Positions 1 through 8,894 of a stretch of DNA of 64,000 bases are shown piece after piece. The translations under genes were made by a program, and so were the position numbers. Every line of letters begins with the position of its first letter. Position 1 is the first letter of the stretch. The notes below the pieces were generated by a model. The model did no database searches, was not told the origin of the DNA, and was given only the letters and a program-made list of their open reading frames with translations. The stretch is from Ruminococcus flavefaciens (lineage in GTDB: Bacteria; Bacillota; Clostridia; Oscillospirales; Ruminococcaceae): the NCBI RefSeq assembly GCF_900116855.1, contig NZ_UETD01000011.1, forward strand, positions 131,607-195,606, in the 5' to 3' direction.

Positions 1-484
1 CCGGCTTCTCGGAGAGCTCCTTGTAACGGCGGTTCGCGCGTTCCTCGGCGGAGGCTGTCAGGAATATCTTCACATCTGCATTGGGGAGAACTACCGTACC
101 GATATCTCTGCCGTCCATGATGACGCTGTTCTCACGGGCTATTTTCTGCTGAGTCTCAAAGAGATAGGCTCTTACCGCAGGTATAGCCGATGTTCTTGAA
201 GCTGCCATGGATATCTCGGGAGTGCGGATAAGGTCGGAAACGTCCCTGTCTCCGAGGAACACTCTCTGTGTGCCGTCGATGAACTTCAGCGACACATCTG
301 CCTTTTCGAGTGAAGCTTCGATGTCCTCGTCAGCGATATCGTTCTCAGTGATGTAGAGAGCGATAGTGCGGTAGAGTGCGCCTGTGTCCACATAGATGTA
401 GCCAAGCTCCTTTGATACCATCTTTGCGATGGTGCTCTTGCCTGCGCCGGCAGGTCCGTCGATTGCAATGTTGATAGTTTTCAT
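1..484 (-). CDS. cmk: Cytidylate kinase, C-terminus beyond the window
   Basis: Phosphorylates CMP and dCMP with ATP in the cytosol. The reverse-strand product begins MKTINIAIDGPAGAGKST, so the P-loop GPAGAGKS is near residue 9. It continues through a VDTGALYR stretch and a later MDGRDIGTVV motif, all hallmarks of bacterial CMP kinase. Start ATG at 484 is preceded by AAAGGAG with 8-nt spacing. About 161 codons are present; the family is about 220, so the C-terminal end lies before base 1. It is the most downstream visible gene of a long minus-strand run. Confidence 0.95.
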   Translation of the reverse strand, partial: MKTINIAIDGPAGAGKSTIAKMVSKELGYIYVDTGALYRTIALYITENDIADEDIEASLEKADVSLKFIDGTQRVFLGDRDVSDLIRTPEISMAASRTSAIPAVRAYLFETQQKIARENSVIMDGRDIGTVVLPNADVKIFLTASAEERANRRYKELSEKP

Positions 485-522
485 ACAGATGACTCCTTTA
501 TAACGGGCAGAAGCCCTTATTG

Positions 523-1056
523 TCAGTTTTTAAGATGCTCCGCAAAGGAAATAGCTATATCTCCCAGTATGACCGCGGACATCACAGCGGCTGCGGCAGC
601 GCAGACACCTTTGGGAAGCTTCTCGCTGAGCTTCCCCGAAAGCGGATGGAGCAGATAGAAATACCCAACCGCCAGTACGCCGAATATGGCGCTGGATATG
701 AGACTGGACCTGTCAAGTATGGAGAAGTACCAGTTCTCGTAGGTCCAGAACTGTTCATGGAAGATGAATTCCAGCAGGTAGGAGGCTCCGAGCTCGAATA
801 TCGTTGTGACTGCCATGGCGAAAAAGAAGATGAACACGGGGTTACGTTTCTTTCTCAGCAGGGCGAGCAGTATAAAGGCTCCCACTGCGTAGATGGGGAT
901 GATGGGGAGGTGGAGCATACCGCGGTTGTCGAAGTAATGATACATGACCCATACCGTCGCCACCTCGTACAGCCAGCCTGCAAAGCCTGCGGCTGCAAAT
1001 TCAAATACATAGCGGAAGAATATCCGCACAGGCTCGGTTTTTTTGTGCTCTGCCAT
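523..1056 (-). CDS. CmpB-type putative ABC transporter permease (PF06541-like) membrane protein
   Basis: 177-residue integral membrane protein with about five hydrophobic segments. The N-terminal half has the family pattern FAGWLYEV, then NRGMLHLPIIPIYAVGAF, matching the small 'putative ABC transporter permease' (DUF1113/CmpB) family common in Clostridia. Transported substrate and partners are unknown and no ATPase gene is adjacent. It lies 3 bp from the YccF-domain gene upstream and 38 bp before cmk, so it is probably in the same minus-strand transcript. Family assignment rests on the recognisable motif only. Confidence 0.7.
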   Translation of the reverse strand: MAEHKKTEPVRIFFRYVFEFAAAGFAGWLYEVATVWVMYHYFDNRGMLHLPIIPIYAVGAFILLALLRKKRNPVFIFFFAMAVTTIFELGASYLLEFIFHEQFWTYENWYFSILDRSSLISSAIFGVLAVGYFYLLHPLSGKLSEKLPKGVCAAAAAVMSAVILGDIAISFAEHLKN

Positions 1057-1059
1057 AGT

Positions 1060-1419
1060 TTACCTGACCTCTGCGCCGAAGGGCATGAGAGCCAGCTTTG
1101 CCAGCTTGAACATCTGCATACCAAAGGGGATACCTATTATGGTCACGCAGAGCAGCAGTCCGAATACGGCAAATTCAAGTGCCATTTCGACTCCGCCGAA
1201 TATGAGCCAGAGAATATTCACCAGCAGGCTTACTGCACCTCCGCCGTATTTTACCTCCTTGCCGAAGGGGCAGAAGCTCAGCTTTGCCATTTTGAAGCAC
1301 TGTGCCCCGACAGGTATGCCCACTATGGTGATACACCACAGAAGTCCGATCAGCAGCCAGCTCAGTCCGCTGAGAAATCCGCCGAAAATAAGCCATAAAA
1401 GATTACCTAAACACCCCAT
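1060..1419 (-). CDS. YccF domain (DUF307) inner-membrane protein
   Basis: 119-residue membrane protein made of two similar halves. Each half has a LLWLIFGG-type hydrophobic stretch followed by a WCITIVGIPVGAQCFKMAKLSFCPFG-like turn, the diagnostic repeated unit of the YccF family. Function is unknown; the family is widespread in bacteria. It is separated by only 3 bp from the following CmpB-like gene, suggesting co-transcription. The two-halves internal duplication is visible directly in the translation. Confidence 0.85.
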   Translation of the reverse strand: MGCLGNLLWLIFGGFLSGLSWLLIGLLWCITIVGIPVGAQCFKMAKLSFCPFGKEVKYGGGAVSLLVNILWLIFGGVEMALEFAVFGLLLCVTIIGIPFGMQMFKLAKLALMPFGAEVR

Positions 1420-1443
1420 ATTTTTCCCCTTTCCGTTTCGTTA

Positions 1444-2661
1444 CTACATATTCACTGCCGCTGTGTAGGCAGTGGAGAAGGCTATCTGGAGATTGAAGCC
1501 TCCCGTATAAGCGTCCACGTCGATTACCTCGCCTGCGAAGTAGAGACCGCGGACCAGCTTTGACTCCATAGTCTTCGGGTCTATCTCCTTGGTGGAGATG
1601 CCGCCGCTTGTGATTATGGCTTCATCTATGGGACGGAAGCCCGATATCCTTACGGGGAAGGACTTTATCAGCTCCCCGAAGCTGTGTCTCTGTTCCTTGG
1701 TAATGCCATTTATCTTCTGCTCAGGAGCTATCCCCGACAGCCTTACCGCTACGGGTATGAGCTTTGCAGGCAGAAGCTTGCGGATACCGTTCTGGAAGTC
1801 CCTGTTGAGGTTCTCCGCGAAGTCGCGCTGTATCCTTGCGTCAAGCTGCTCGGGGGTCAGTGCGGGCTTTAAGTCGATGAGGAGCCTGTACTTATCCGGT
1901 GCCATATTGCGTATGTGGGAGCTTGCACTGAGCACAAGGGGACCCGAGACTCCGAAATGAGTGAACAGCATCTCGCCCATTTCGCTGTATATGCACTTTT
2001 CTCCCTCCATGAGCTTTACGGTCACATTGCGGAGTGAGAGTCCCATCATCTCCGCGCAGAATTTATCGGGAGAGGTTAGGGGCACCAGCGAGGGCTTCAG
2101 CTCCGTAACCGTATGTCCCAGTGCCTCCGCAAGGGAGTAGCCGTCCCCTGTGGAGCCTGTTGCAGGGTAGGATTTGCCGCCGCAGGCAATGAGAACTGCC
2201 GATGAGCGGTACTCCTCGCCCCCTGCCTTTACGCCGCATACAGCGCCGTCCTCGGTGAGTATCTTGGTGACCCTCTTATTTATGACCTTTACGCCCAGCT
2301 TCTTCATTTCACGGGCAAGGGCATCGGCTATGTCGTTGGCGTTGTCGCTGACGGGAAACACCCTGTTGCCCCGCTCGGTCTTCAGGGGCACTCCCAGCTC
2401 CTCGAAGAAGCTCATGGTGCATTCCGCGTCAAAGCCTGCAAAGGAGCTGTACATAAAGCGCGGATTGACGGGTATATTCTTCATATGCTCGTCGGAGGGA
2501 CTGTTGTTGGTGACATTGCAGCGTCCCTTTCCCGTTATGCGGAGCTTTCTGCCAAGCTTTTCGTTTTTCTCAAAGAGCAGCACTGTCTTGCCGAAGCGTG
2601 CTGCATTGACAGCGGCAAAGCAGCCTGCTGCGCCGCCGCCTATAATAATAGTATCGGTCAT
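1444..2661 (-). CDS. YhiN/HI0933-family FAD-dependent oxidoreductase
   Basis: 405-residue flavoprotein. The N-terminus MTDTIIIGGGAAGCFAAVNAA is a Rossmann GxGxxG FAD-binding motif, followed by KLGRKLRITGKGRCNVTN, the signature of the HI0933-like (YhiN, 'aminoacetone oxidase') family. The C-terminal LYFAGEVIDVDAYTGGFNLQIAFSTA motif contacts the flavin in related proteins. The physiological substrate is not established for the family. Start ATG at 2661 overlaps the DUF3006 stop in an ATGA arrangement and has a GAGG RBS, so it is translationally coupled to the upstream gene. Confidence 0.9.
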   Translation of the reverse strand: MTDTIIIGGGAAGCFAAVNAARFGKTVLLFEKNEKLGRKLRITGKGRCNVTNNSPSDEHMKNIPVNPRFMYSSFAGFDAECTMSFFEELGVPLKTERGNRVFPVSDNANDIADALAREMKKLGVKVINKRVTKILTEDGAVCGVKAGGEEYRSSAVLIACGGKSYPATGSTGDGYSLAEALGHTVTELKPSLVPLTSPDKFCAEMMGLSLRNVTVKLMEGEKCIYSEMGEMLFTHFGVSGPLVLSASSHIRNMAPDKYRLLIDLKPALTPEQLDARIQRDFAENLNRDFQNGIRKLLPAKLIPVAVRLSGIAPEQKINGITKEQRHSFGELIKSFPVRISGFRPIDEAIITSGGISTKEIDPKTMESKLVRGLYFAGEVIDVDAYTGGFNLQIAFSTAYTAAVNM

Positions 2662-2885
2662 TGTTTTCCTCTTTTATCCTTGCCCGTAAGCCTGCGGAGC
2701 CGCCTTGCGTGGCTGCTGCGCCGCTGTTCGGTGGTACTTGTATCAACTGCGAAGTGCCCGTTCCTTTCGGTAAGCACATCTCCCTCGCGGACTCCCTCGG
2801 GGAGACTGCTGCGGAGCACGGTGACTGTGCCGTTTTCGGTCTCCAGCACGGCGTATCCGCCTTCAAATCTGTCCAGAACAGTCAT
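2658..2885 (-). CDS. DUF3006 small protein
   Basis: 75 residues, starting MTVLDRFEGGYAVLE with the alternation EGxxAVLE..NGTVTVLRSSLPEGVREGDVL typical of DUF3006 proteins, which form a small beta-barrel-like fold of unknown function. The C-terminal tail is very basic (residues 53-75). It sits between the MBL hydrolase (its start lies 1 bp after that gene's TGA) and the flavoprotein (4-bp overlap). DUF3006 genes often accompany ComEC-like metallo-beta-lactamase proteins, which agrees with the neighbour here. Confidence 0.8.
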   Translation of the reverse strand: MTVLDRFEGGYAVLETENGTVTVLRSSLPEGVREGDVLTERNGHFAVDTSTTEQRRSSHARRLRRLTGKDKRGKQ

Positions 2886-2886
2886 A

Positions 2887-3897
2887 TCATGCGCCCCTTT
2901 CCGTTGAGAATGTCAGCTTGCTGCCGTCCGAGGATACCACTATTGAGCCGTTGAGGTCGGTGCGGTATATCTGTGAGGTATACATCCCCAGTCGGCGGAG
3001 AGTGCTCTTTGTGGGGTGACCGTAGGGATTGTCACTTCCGCAGGAGATAACTGCCGCCTGCGGCTCTATCTCCCTCAGCAGCTCCTCCGTTGAGGAGTAG
3101 GCGCTGCCGTGATGACCTGCCTTGTAAAGTGTTACCTTGCCAAGTCTGCCGCTTTTCAGCATAGCTGCCTCGGACTCTGCCCCTGCGTCCCCTGTCAGCA
3201 GGAATGTGTTGCTGCCGTGGGTGATGAAAAGACTGACGGAATAGTCGTTTACGTCCTCGTGGAAGCTGCCGTCGGGAGCGACTATCTCGCCCTCCGCGCT
3301 GCCGATATGTATGACCCTGCCTGCTTCCGCTTCGGTAACTGTGACGCCGCTGCTCTCGCAACTGTCGAGGAAGCGCTCGAAGAAAAGCGCCGCAGGTATC
3401 TGTTCATCGGGAACATGGGGCACTATGACCTCACCGATGTCAAATGTATCGATGATGCGGTACATACCGCCCATGTGGTCGGAATGGGGATGAGTGGCTA
3501 TGAGATAATCAAGCCGTCCCACGCCCAGACCTGTGAGATATGTGATAACGTCGTCGGAGACCTCGTCCTCGCCGCAGTCCACCAGCATGGTGACGCCGTT
3601 GGCGGCGATAAAGGTGCAGTCTCCCTGACCTACGTCTATGAAGTGCATTACCAGCCTGTCCTCAACGGGAAAGGTGTGGACGGGCTTGCGGAAATGCCTG
3701 TATCCTATGAATATGAGCAGGACTGCCGCTATTATGAGCAGCCCTATGGTCTTCAGTGCTTTCTTTTTCCGCTCTGACCGCTCTTTTTGCCGCTCTTCTG
3801 CCAGTTCCCTGAGGTATTGCCTCTGCTGCGCTGAGAGCTTGTATTTCTCTCCTGCGGCTTTGACGAAGCTCTCCGTGTCCTTGAAGTATCCTGCCAC
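2887..3897 (-). CDS. Membrane-anchored ComEC-like metallo-beta-lactamase hydrolase
   Basis: 336 residues: a charged N-terminal coiled region (1-48), one transmembrane helix (about 50-66), then a metallo-beta-lactamase domain outside the membrane. The domain starts at VMHFIDVGQGDC, contains the metal motif H136-P-H138-S-D140-H141 and a later TGDAG and KAGHHGS. This is the stand-alone form of the ComEC/Rec2 C-terminal domain, proposed to act on nucleic acid or nucleotide substrates; the substrate here is unknown. Start is GTG at 3897 with AAGGCGG upstream. The first 145 nt overlap the 3' end of the ygiQ-like gene in another frame. Confidence 0.85.
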   Translation of the reverse strand: MAGYFKDTESFVKAAGEKYKLSAQQRQYLRELAEERQKERSERKKKALKTIGLLIIAAVLLIFIGYRHFRKPVHTFPVEDRLVMHFIDVGQGDCTFIAANGVTMLVDCGEDEVSDDVITYLTGLGVGRLDYLIATHPHSDHMGGMYRIIDTFDIGEVIVPHVPDEQIPAALFFERFLDSCESSGVTVTEAEAGRVIHIGSAEGEIVAPDGSFHEDVNDYSVSLFITHGSNTFLLTGDAGAESEAAMLKSGRLGKVTLYKAGHHGSAYSSTEELLREIEPQAAVISCGSDNPYGHPTKSTLRRLGMYTSQIYRTDLNGSIVVSSDGSKLTFSTERGA

Positions 3898-5735
3898 GAC
3901 TTGTCACCGCCTTTTCGGGGAGTATTGCTCTTTCCACGGGAGTCATCTGCCACCAGACATTTCGGCGATGAGCCTATGAGGTCGCGCCTGCCTGCGGCTT
4001 TGAGAGCCTCCAGCACTATCTCCCTGTTCTGAGGGCGGAAGTATTGCAGCAGAGCTCGCTGCATAGCCTTTTCCTTCGGAGTTTTCGGAACATAGACCTT
4101 CTCCATGGTGTAGGGGTCAAGCTCCGTGTAGAACATAGCCGTGGAGATAGTTCCCGGGGTGGGGTAGAAGTCCTGCACCTGCTCGGGACGTATCTTGTTG
4201 TCCCTGAGGAAAAGTGCTAAGTCGATAGCCTCGTTGAGAGTGCTTCCGGGGTGTGAGGACATAAGGTAGGGGACGAGATACTGTTCCTTGCCCATGCCCT
4301 TGGTTATTTCGTAGAAGCGCTTCTGGAAGCGCTTGTAGGCTTCGATATGGGGCTTGCCCATCTTGTCCAGCACCACCGCCGAGCAGTGCTCGGGAGCGAC
4401 CTTCAGCTGACCGCTGACATGGTGCATTATCAGCTCCTTCATGAACTCATCGTCCTTGTCCTCAATGAGGTAGTCGTAACGTATTCCCGAGCGGATAAAG
4501 ACCTTTTTCACGCCCTTGACCTTGCGTATCTTGCGGAGCATAGCCAGGTATTCGCTGTGGTCCACTTTAAGGGCGGGACAGGGGGTGGGAGCAAGGCATT
4601 TCTTGCCCATGCAAAGTCCCTTGGTGAGCTGCTTGTCGCAGGAGGGGCGGCGGAAGTCCGCCGTTGGACCGCCTACGTCGTGTATGTAGCCCTTGAAATC
4701 GGGCATTTTTGTTATGCGCTCCGCTTCCTTCAGTACCGACTCCTCGCTCCTGACGGTGACACGCCTGCCCTGATGGAGGGCGATGGAGCAGAAGTTGCAG
4801 TAGCCGAAGCAGCCGCGGTTGTGGGTGATTGAGAAGCGTACCTCCTCTATGCCCGGGACTCCCCCCAGCGCCTCATAAGATGGGTGGATAGCCCTCATGT
4901 AGGGCAGTGAGTAGATGTGGTCCAGCTCCTCTGTGGTAAGGCTGTATGCAGGGGGCAGCTGCACCAGCATCATCTTGCCGTGGCGCTGGATTATGGTCTT
5001 TCCGTAGACCTCGTCCTGCCAGTCATACTGTATTTTTACCGCTTTTGCGTACTCGGGCTTGCTGTCTCTTACCTGCTCGAAGGAGGGGCACTGTGCTGCG
5101 CCTATGGGAGTGTTCACGGGCTCTGTCAGATAGCAGGTGCCGCGGATATCGTGCATATCGTGGATGCTCTCGCCCTTTGCCAGACGGGTGCAGAGCTCCT
5201 GTATCTGGTGCTCGCCCATGCCGTACATGAGCAGATCGGCACCGCTGTCCACCAGTACCGAGGGGCGGACTGCATCATCCCAGTAGTCGTAGTGTGCGAA
5301 GCGGCGGAGAGAAGCCTCCAGACCGCCGATGGCTATGGGGACGTCGCCGAAGTATTCGCGCAGCTTCTGACAGTAGACTATGACCGCACGGTCGGGGCGC
5401 TTGCCTGCAACACCGCCTGCGGTATATGCGTCATCGGAACGCTTTCTCTTGGCGGCGGTGTAGTGTGCCACCATTGAGTCGATATTGCCTGCGGTGACGA
5501 GAAAGGCGTACTTTGGAGCGCCAAAGCGGCGGAAGTCTCTGTCTGTATGCCAGTCGGGCTGGGAGATGATACCTATAGTGAAGCCCATGCTTTCAATGAG
5601 ACGGGTAACGATAGCCGCACCGAAGCTGGGGTGGTCAACGTAGGCGTCACCCGTTATGTATATGAAATCGAACTGCTCAATGCCCAGCTCGTCCATTTCC
5701 TTTCTTGTGGTAGGAAGGAATCCTTCGTACATCAT
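3753..5735 (-). CDS. YgiQ-family radical SAM protein
   Basis: 660 residues with an N-terminal B12-binding-like/UPF0313 segment (FLPTTRKEMDELG, ending in the VDSGADLLMYGMGE region) and a radical SAM core whose iron-sulfur cysteines are C309-x3-C313-x2-C316 in a GCFGYCNFC motif. YgiQ proteins are conserved but their reaction is not known. The C-terminal 60 residues are a low-complexity Lys/Ser/Gly tail that overlaps the start of the downstream MBL gene by 145 nt. The tail composition suggests that part is under little protein-level constraint. Confidence 0.9.
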   Translation of the reverse strand: MMYEGFLPTTRKEMDELGIEQFDFIYITGDAYVDHPSFGAAIVTRLIESMGFTIGIISQPDWHTDRDFRRFGAPKYAFLVTAGNIDSMVAHYTAAKRKRSDDAYTAGGVAGKRPDRAVIVYCQKLREYFGDVPIAIGGLEASLRRFAHYDYWDDAVRPSVLVDSGADLLMYGMGEHQIQELCTRLAKGESIHDMHDIRGTCYLTEPVNTPIGAAQCPSFEQVRDSKPEYAKAVKIQYDWQDEVYGKTIIQRHGKMMLVQLPPAYSLTTEELDHIYSLPYMRAIHPSYEALGGVPGIEEVRFSITHNRGCFGYCNFCSIALHQGRRVTVRSEESVLKEAERITKMPDFKGYIHDVGGPTADFRRPSCDKQLTKGLCMGKKCLAPTPCPALKVDHSEYLAMLRKIRKVKGVKKVFIRSGIRYDYLIEDKDDEFMKELIMHHVSGQLKVAPEHCSAVVLDKMGKPHIEAYKRFQKRFYEITKGMGKEQYLVPYLMSSHPGSTLNEAIDLALFLRDNKIRPEQVQDFYPTPGTISTAMFYTELDPYTMEKVYVPKTPKEKAMQRALLQYFRPQNREIVLEALKAAGRRDLIGSSPKCLVADDSRGKSNTPRKGGDKSWQDTSRTRRASSKPQERNTSSQRSRGNTSGNWQKSGKKSGQSGKRKH

Positions 5736-5757
5736 ATCACTCCCTGAAAACTGATCT

Positions 5758-6216
5758 TTACGCCAGAGACATCACATAGATCTGGCAGGGGTTATCGTCG
5801 CCCCATATCTCGTTTATGACCTCCAGCTCCTTGAAGCCGCAGGCAAGATAGAAACGGTTTGTCCTGTCGTAGTCCTCATACACGCCCATTTTCACGGTCT
5901 TGACCTGCATGAATTCATAGCCCTGAGCCTTGGCGGTCTTTTTTGCCTCCTCAAAGAGCTGCATACCTATGCCGCTGCGGTGGAACTCCCTGAGAACGCC
6001 CATGACAGCCAGCTCCACAGTCTCCCTGCCTGTCTCCTTGAGACAGAGGAAGCCCACATATTCGTTGTTTTCCTCAGCTGCGATGAAGGTCTGTCCTGCG
6101 CTTTCCGCGATGTACTTCTCGCGGCTCTCGTCCACCTCGAACCAGTCATGGAGAGCCTCCAGCACCTTTCTTGCAACTGCTCTTTTTGTATCTGCATCTG
6201 TGATATGTTTTATCAA
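5758..6216 (-). CDS. GNAT-family N-acetyltransferase
   Basis: 152 residues from a TTG start at 6216 that is preceded by AAGGAG with 8-nt spacing; a longer upstream frame would overlap the ftsK gene and has no RBS. The protein has the GNAT pattern: an ESAGQTFIAAEENNEYVGFLCL strand region, then LREFHRSGIGMQLFEEA (acetyl-CoA pyrophosphate loop RxxGIG) and the terminal TNRFYLACGF motif. The acceptor substrate is unknown. It lies between ygiQ and ftsK on the same strand. Confidence 0.85.
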   Translation of the reverse strand: MIKHITDADTKRAVARKVLEALHDWFEVDESREKYIAESAGQTFIAAEENNEYVGFLCLKETGRETVELAVMGVLREFHRSGIGMQLFEEAKKTAKAQGYEFMQVKTVKMGVYEDYDRTNRFYLACGFKELEVINEIWGDDNPCQIYVMSLA

Positions 6217-6247
6217 ACCTGTATTCTCCTTATGTGAAATACGAGCC

Positions 6248-8833
6248 TTATTCGTCCATTCTGCGCAGACGCCACTCGTCGTACTGCATTTTCGACATGA
6301 GCACCTTTCTTGGCTTTGCACCCTCGCTGGCGCCGATGACTCCGCGCTCCTCCAGCTCGTCCATTATTCTTGCAGCCCTTGCGTAGCCAAGCTTCAGCTT
6401 TCTCTGGAGCATTGATGTGGACAGCTGTCCTGCCTCCACGGCTACCTTTATGGCTGCCTCTACTATATCTTCGTCGCTGTTTCCGCCCGAGTGGGAGCCG
6501 CTGTCGCTGCTGCCCGAATCTCCTGCGGACTGAGTGGAATAATTATCAACTGCAACTGTTATCGCGGGGTCGTAGGTGACCTCAGCTTCGGATTTTATGT
6601 AGCGCACTGTCTCGGCAATGTCCTCATTGGGTGAGAAGCAGCCCTGCACACGGACGGGTTTTCCGGCACCGATAGGCATATACAGCATATCGCCGTTGCC
6701 CAGGAGCTTGTCCGCGCCTGCCATATCGATTATGGTTCGGGAGTCTATCTGTGACTTTACCGAAAGAGCGATACGGCTGGGGATATTAGCCTTGATGAGA
6801 CCAGTGATAACGTCCGTGGTAGGACGCTGTGTGGCAACTACAAGGTGCATACCTGCGGCACGTCCCATCTGCGCCAGACGGCAGATGTAGTCCTCGACCT
6901 CTTTTCCTGCCACCAGCATCATATCAGCCAGCTCGTCGATGAATATGACTACCTGCGGCATGGGGTCACGGTCTCCGTCCACCTCTGCCAGCTCGTTGTA
7001 GGACTTCAGGTCGTTGGCGCCTGCATCGGCGAAGATATTGTATCTTCGCATCATCTCGTTGACAGCCCAGCTCAGCGCACCTGCGGCGCGCTTACAGTCG
7101 GTGACTATGGGGATGAGCAGGTGGGGGATATCCTCGAATATCTTGAACTCAACTATCTTCGGGTCGATGAGTATGAGCTTTACCTCATCGGGAGTTGCGT
7201 TGTAGAGTATGCTCATTATGATGGAACGGGTGCAGACAGACTTACCCGAACCCGTAGTGCCTGCGATGATGACATGGGGCATCTTGGAGATGTCTCCGAG
7301 GATTATGTTGCCTGTGATGTCCTTGCCCACCGCAAATGTAAGCTTGCTCTTTGACTCCCTGAACTCGGGGGAGTTGATTATCTCGCGGAGAGTTACCGTG
7401 TCCTTGGTGGTGTTGGGTATCTCTATTCCCACAGCTGCCTTGCCGGGGACGGGAGCCTCTATACGGACGCCCTGTGCCGCAAGGCTGAGGGCGATATCGT
7501 CCTCAAGTCCCTTTATCTTCGAGACCTTTATTCCGGGGCCCGGCTGTATCTCATAACGGGTTATGGAGGGGCCGCGGAAGATGTCCTTTATCTTGACCTC
7601 AACGCCGAAGCTGGAAAGGGTGTTCTTTATTACCTCAGCCTTTTCGCGCATCTCCTCAACAGCCTCCGCACGGTTTGAGCGTACCTCGGGGCGCGTGAGT
7701 ATGTCGATAGGGGGGAGTATGTATACGGGCTTGACCTCCTCGGGCTCAGGCTCCTCCTCGGGGAGCTCCTCCTCGGGAGTATCGGGCTTGCCGTCGGCAG
7801 CCTTGCTTATGAGCTGCTCGAGTCTCTCGTCCGTGGGCTCATCGGCAGCCTCGTCCGTCTCGTCTGCAGCGATGGACTCGTGCTTGGGAGCCTTCCGCGC
7901 AGGCTCCGCAGGAGTCTCGTAAATGTCTATATCGATAGCCTTCTCGTCGGGAGCAGGCGCACTGCTGTCGTGTACGATGAGGTGGTCGGTGGGCAGGGGG
8001 ATATCAAGGAAGAAGCCGTCAGGGAGAGCTTCCACAGCCTTTTTCTGCTGCTCAGCCTTTTCGGAGGGCTTTCGCGAGGACTTTCTCGGATTTGTCATGC
8101 TGATAGCTTCAAGGTCTGCGTCGAAGTCCTTTTTCTCCTTGTCGTCATCAAGGTCGTCGTCCTCAAAGGCGTCTACGAATTCGCCGCCCACAAGCATATT
8201 CTGTATGCCGTTGACACATCTGCCGATAAAGGTGAACGGTGTGGCGAGGAGCTTGAGGAAGTCCACAAGTCCGCGCCCCGAAAGGAGCATACCGAACACG
8301 AAGAAGAACACCAGCGCAATTATCATGGAGCCTGTCCTGCCGAGGAACTTCAGCAGGGGACCTGCTATGACAAGGCTTGCAACGCCGCCGCTTTTCAGCT
8401 TGGCGCCCTCCTCATAGAGTATCTTGAAGTGACCTGCGAAGGTGCCGCCGGGGATGCGTCCCACCACGAATATCTGATAAGCTGCACTTGCCAGAAATAT
8501 CATGGCTATGCACCAGACCGTCCTGCCGCTGATGTCCTTGCGGCTTTTCTCGGTGCCAAGCTTTATGGCGGTGTATATGAGTATGACGGGAATGAGGAAT
8601 GCTGCGATACCGAAAACTCCCAGCACAAGGTTGTGGAGAGCCAGCCAGCCCTTGTTTCCCTTTATCAGCACCATCAGTGCTGTAAGTATGCCGAGTGCGA
8701 AAAGAAGTATTGACCAGAACTGATTGCTTTCGTTCTGGGGAGCGCTCTTTGCGCTGCTTTTAACAGGTTCTCTGCGCTGCGGCTCGGGCTTTTTTGCCTT
8801 TGAAGCCGCGGCTTTTTTCTTCGTTTCTGCCAT
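6248..8833 (-). CDS. ftsK: FtsK/SpoIIIE DNA translocase
   Basis: 861 residues from ATG 8833, chosen because GGAGG sits 5 nt upstream; an upstream in-frame extension to 8905 lacks an RBS. The N-terminus carries about four transmembrane segments (within residues 36-195), then an acidic Pro/Glu-rich linker (about 225-370). The hexameric motor has Walker A GTTGSGKS at 525-532 and a VVIFIDELADMM Walker B. The C-terminal winged-helix gamma domain (LQRKLKLGYARAARIMDELE) reads KOPS/SRS-like DNA sites. It pumps chromosomal DNA during division or sporulation. Confidence 0.95.
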   Translation of the reverse strand: MAETKKKAAASKAKKPEPQRREPVKSSAKSAPQNESNQFWSILLFALGILTALMVLIKGNKGWLALHNLVLGVFGIAAFLIPVILIYTAIKLGTEKSRKDISGRTVWCIAMIFLASAAYQIFVVGRIPGGTFAGHFKILYEEGAKLKSGGVASLVIAGPLLKFLGRTGSMIIALVFFFVFGMLLSGRGLVDFLKLLATPFTFIGRCVNGIQNMLVGGEFVDAFEDDDLDDDKEKKDFDADLEAISMTNPRKSSRKPSEKAEQQKKAVEALPDGFFLDIPLPTDHLIVHDSSAPAPDEKAIDIDIYETPAEPARKAPKHESIAADETDEAADEPTDERLEQLISKAADGKPDTPEEELPEEEPEPEEVKPVYILPPIDILTRPEVRSNRAEAVEEMREKAEVIKNTLSSFGVEVKIKDIFRGPSITRYEIQPGPGIKVSKIKGLEDDIALSLAAQGVRIEAPVPGKAAVGIEIPNTTKDTVTLREIINSPEFRESKSKLTFAVGKDITGNIILGDISKMPHVIIAGTTGSGKSVCTRSIIMSILYNATPDEVKLILIDPKIVEFKIFEDIPHLLIPIVTDCKRAAGALSWAVNEMMRRYNIFADAGANDLKSYNELAEVDGDRDPMPQVVIFIDELADMMLVAGKEVEDYICRLAQMGRAAGMHLVVATQRPTTDVITGLIKANIPSRIALSVKSQIDSRTIIDMAGADKLLGNGDMLYMPIGAGKPVRVQGCFSPNEDIAETVRYIKSEAEVTYDPAITVAVDNYSTQSAGDSGSSDSGSHSGGNSDEDIVEAAIKVAVEAGQLSTSMLQRKLKLGYARAARIMDELEERGVIGASEGAKPRKVLMSKMQYDEWRLRRMDE

Positions 8834-8894
8834 TTCTGCCTCCATTTTGTTCCATATATGTACTGCGCCGCTCCAATAGCGGTCACAGCTGCGG

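Noticed and set aside
520..1398. Plus-strand open frame of 292 codons
   Set aside because: It runs antisense through the CmpB-like and YccF genes, which have clear family motifs on the minus strand; its composition is Cys/His/Glu-rich and it lacks any recognisable motif.
7880..8713. Plus-strand open frame of 277 codons
   Set aside because: Antisense shadow of the acidic linker and membrane part of ftsK; no family pattern.
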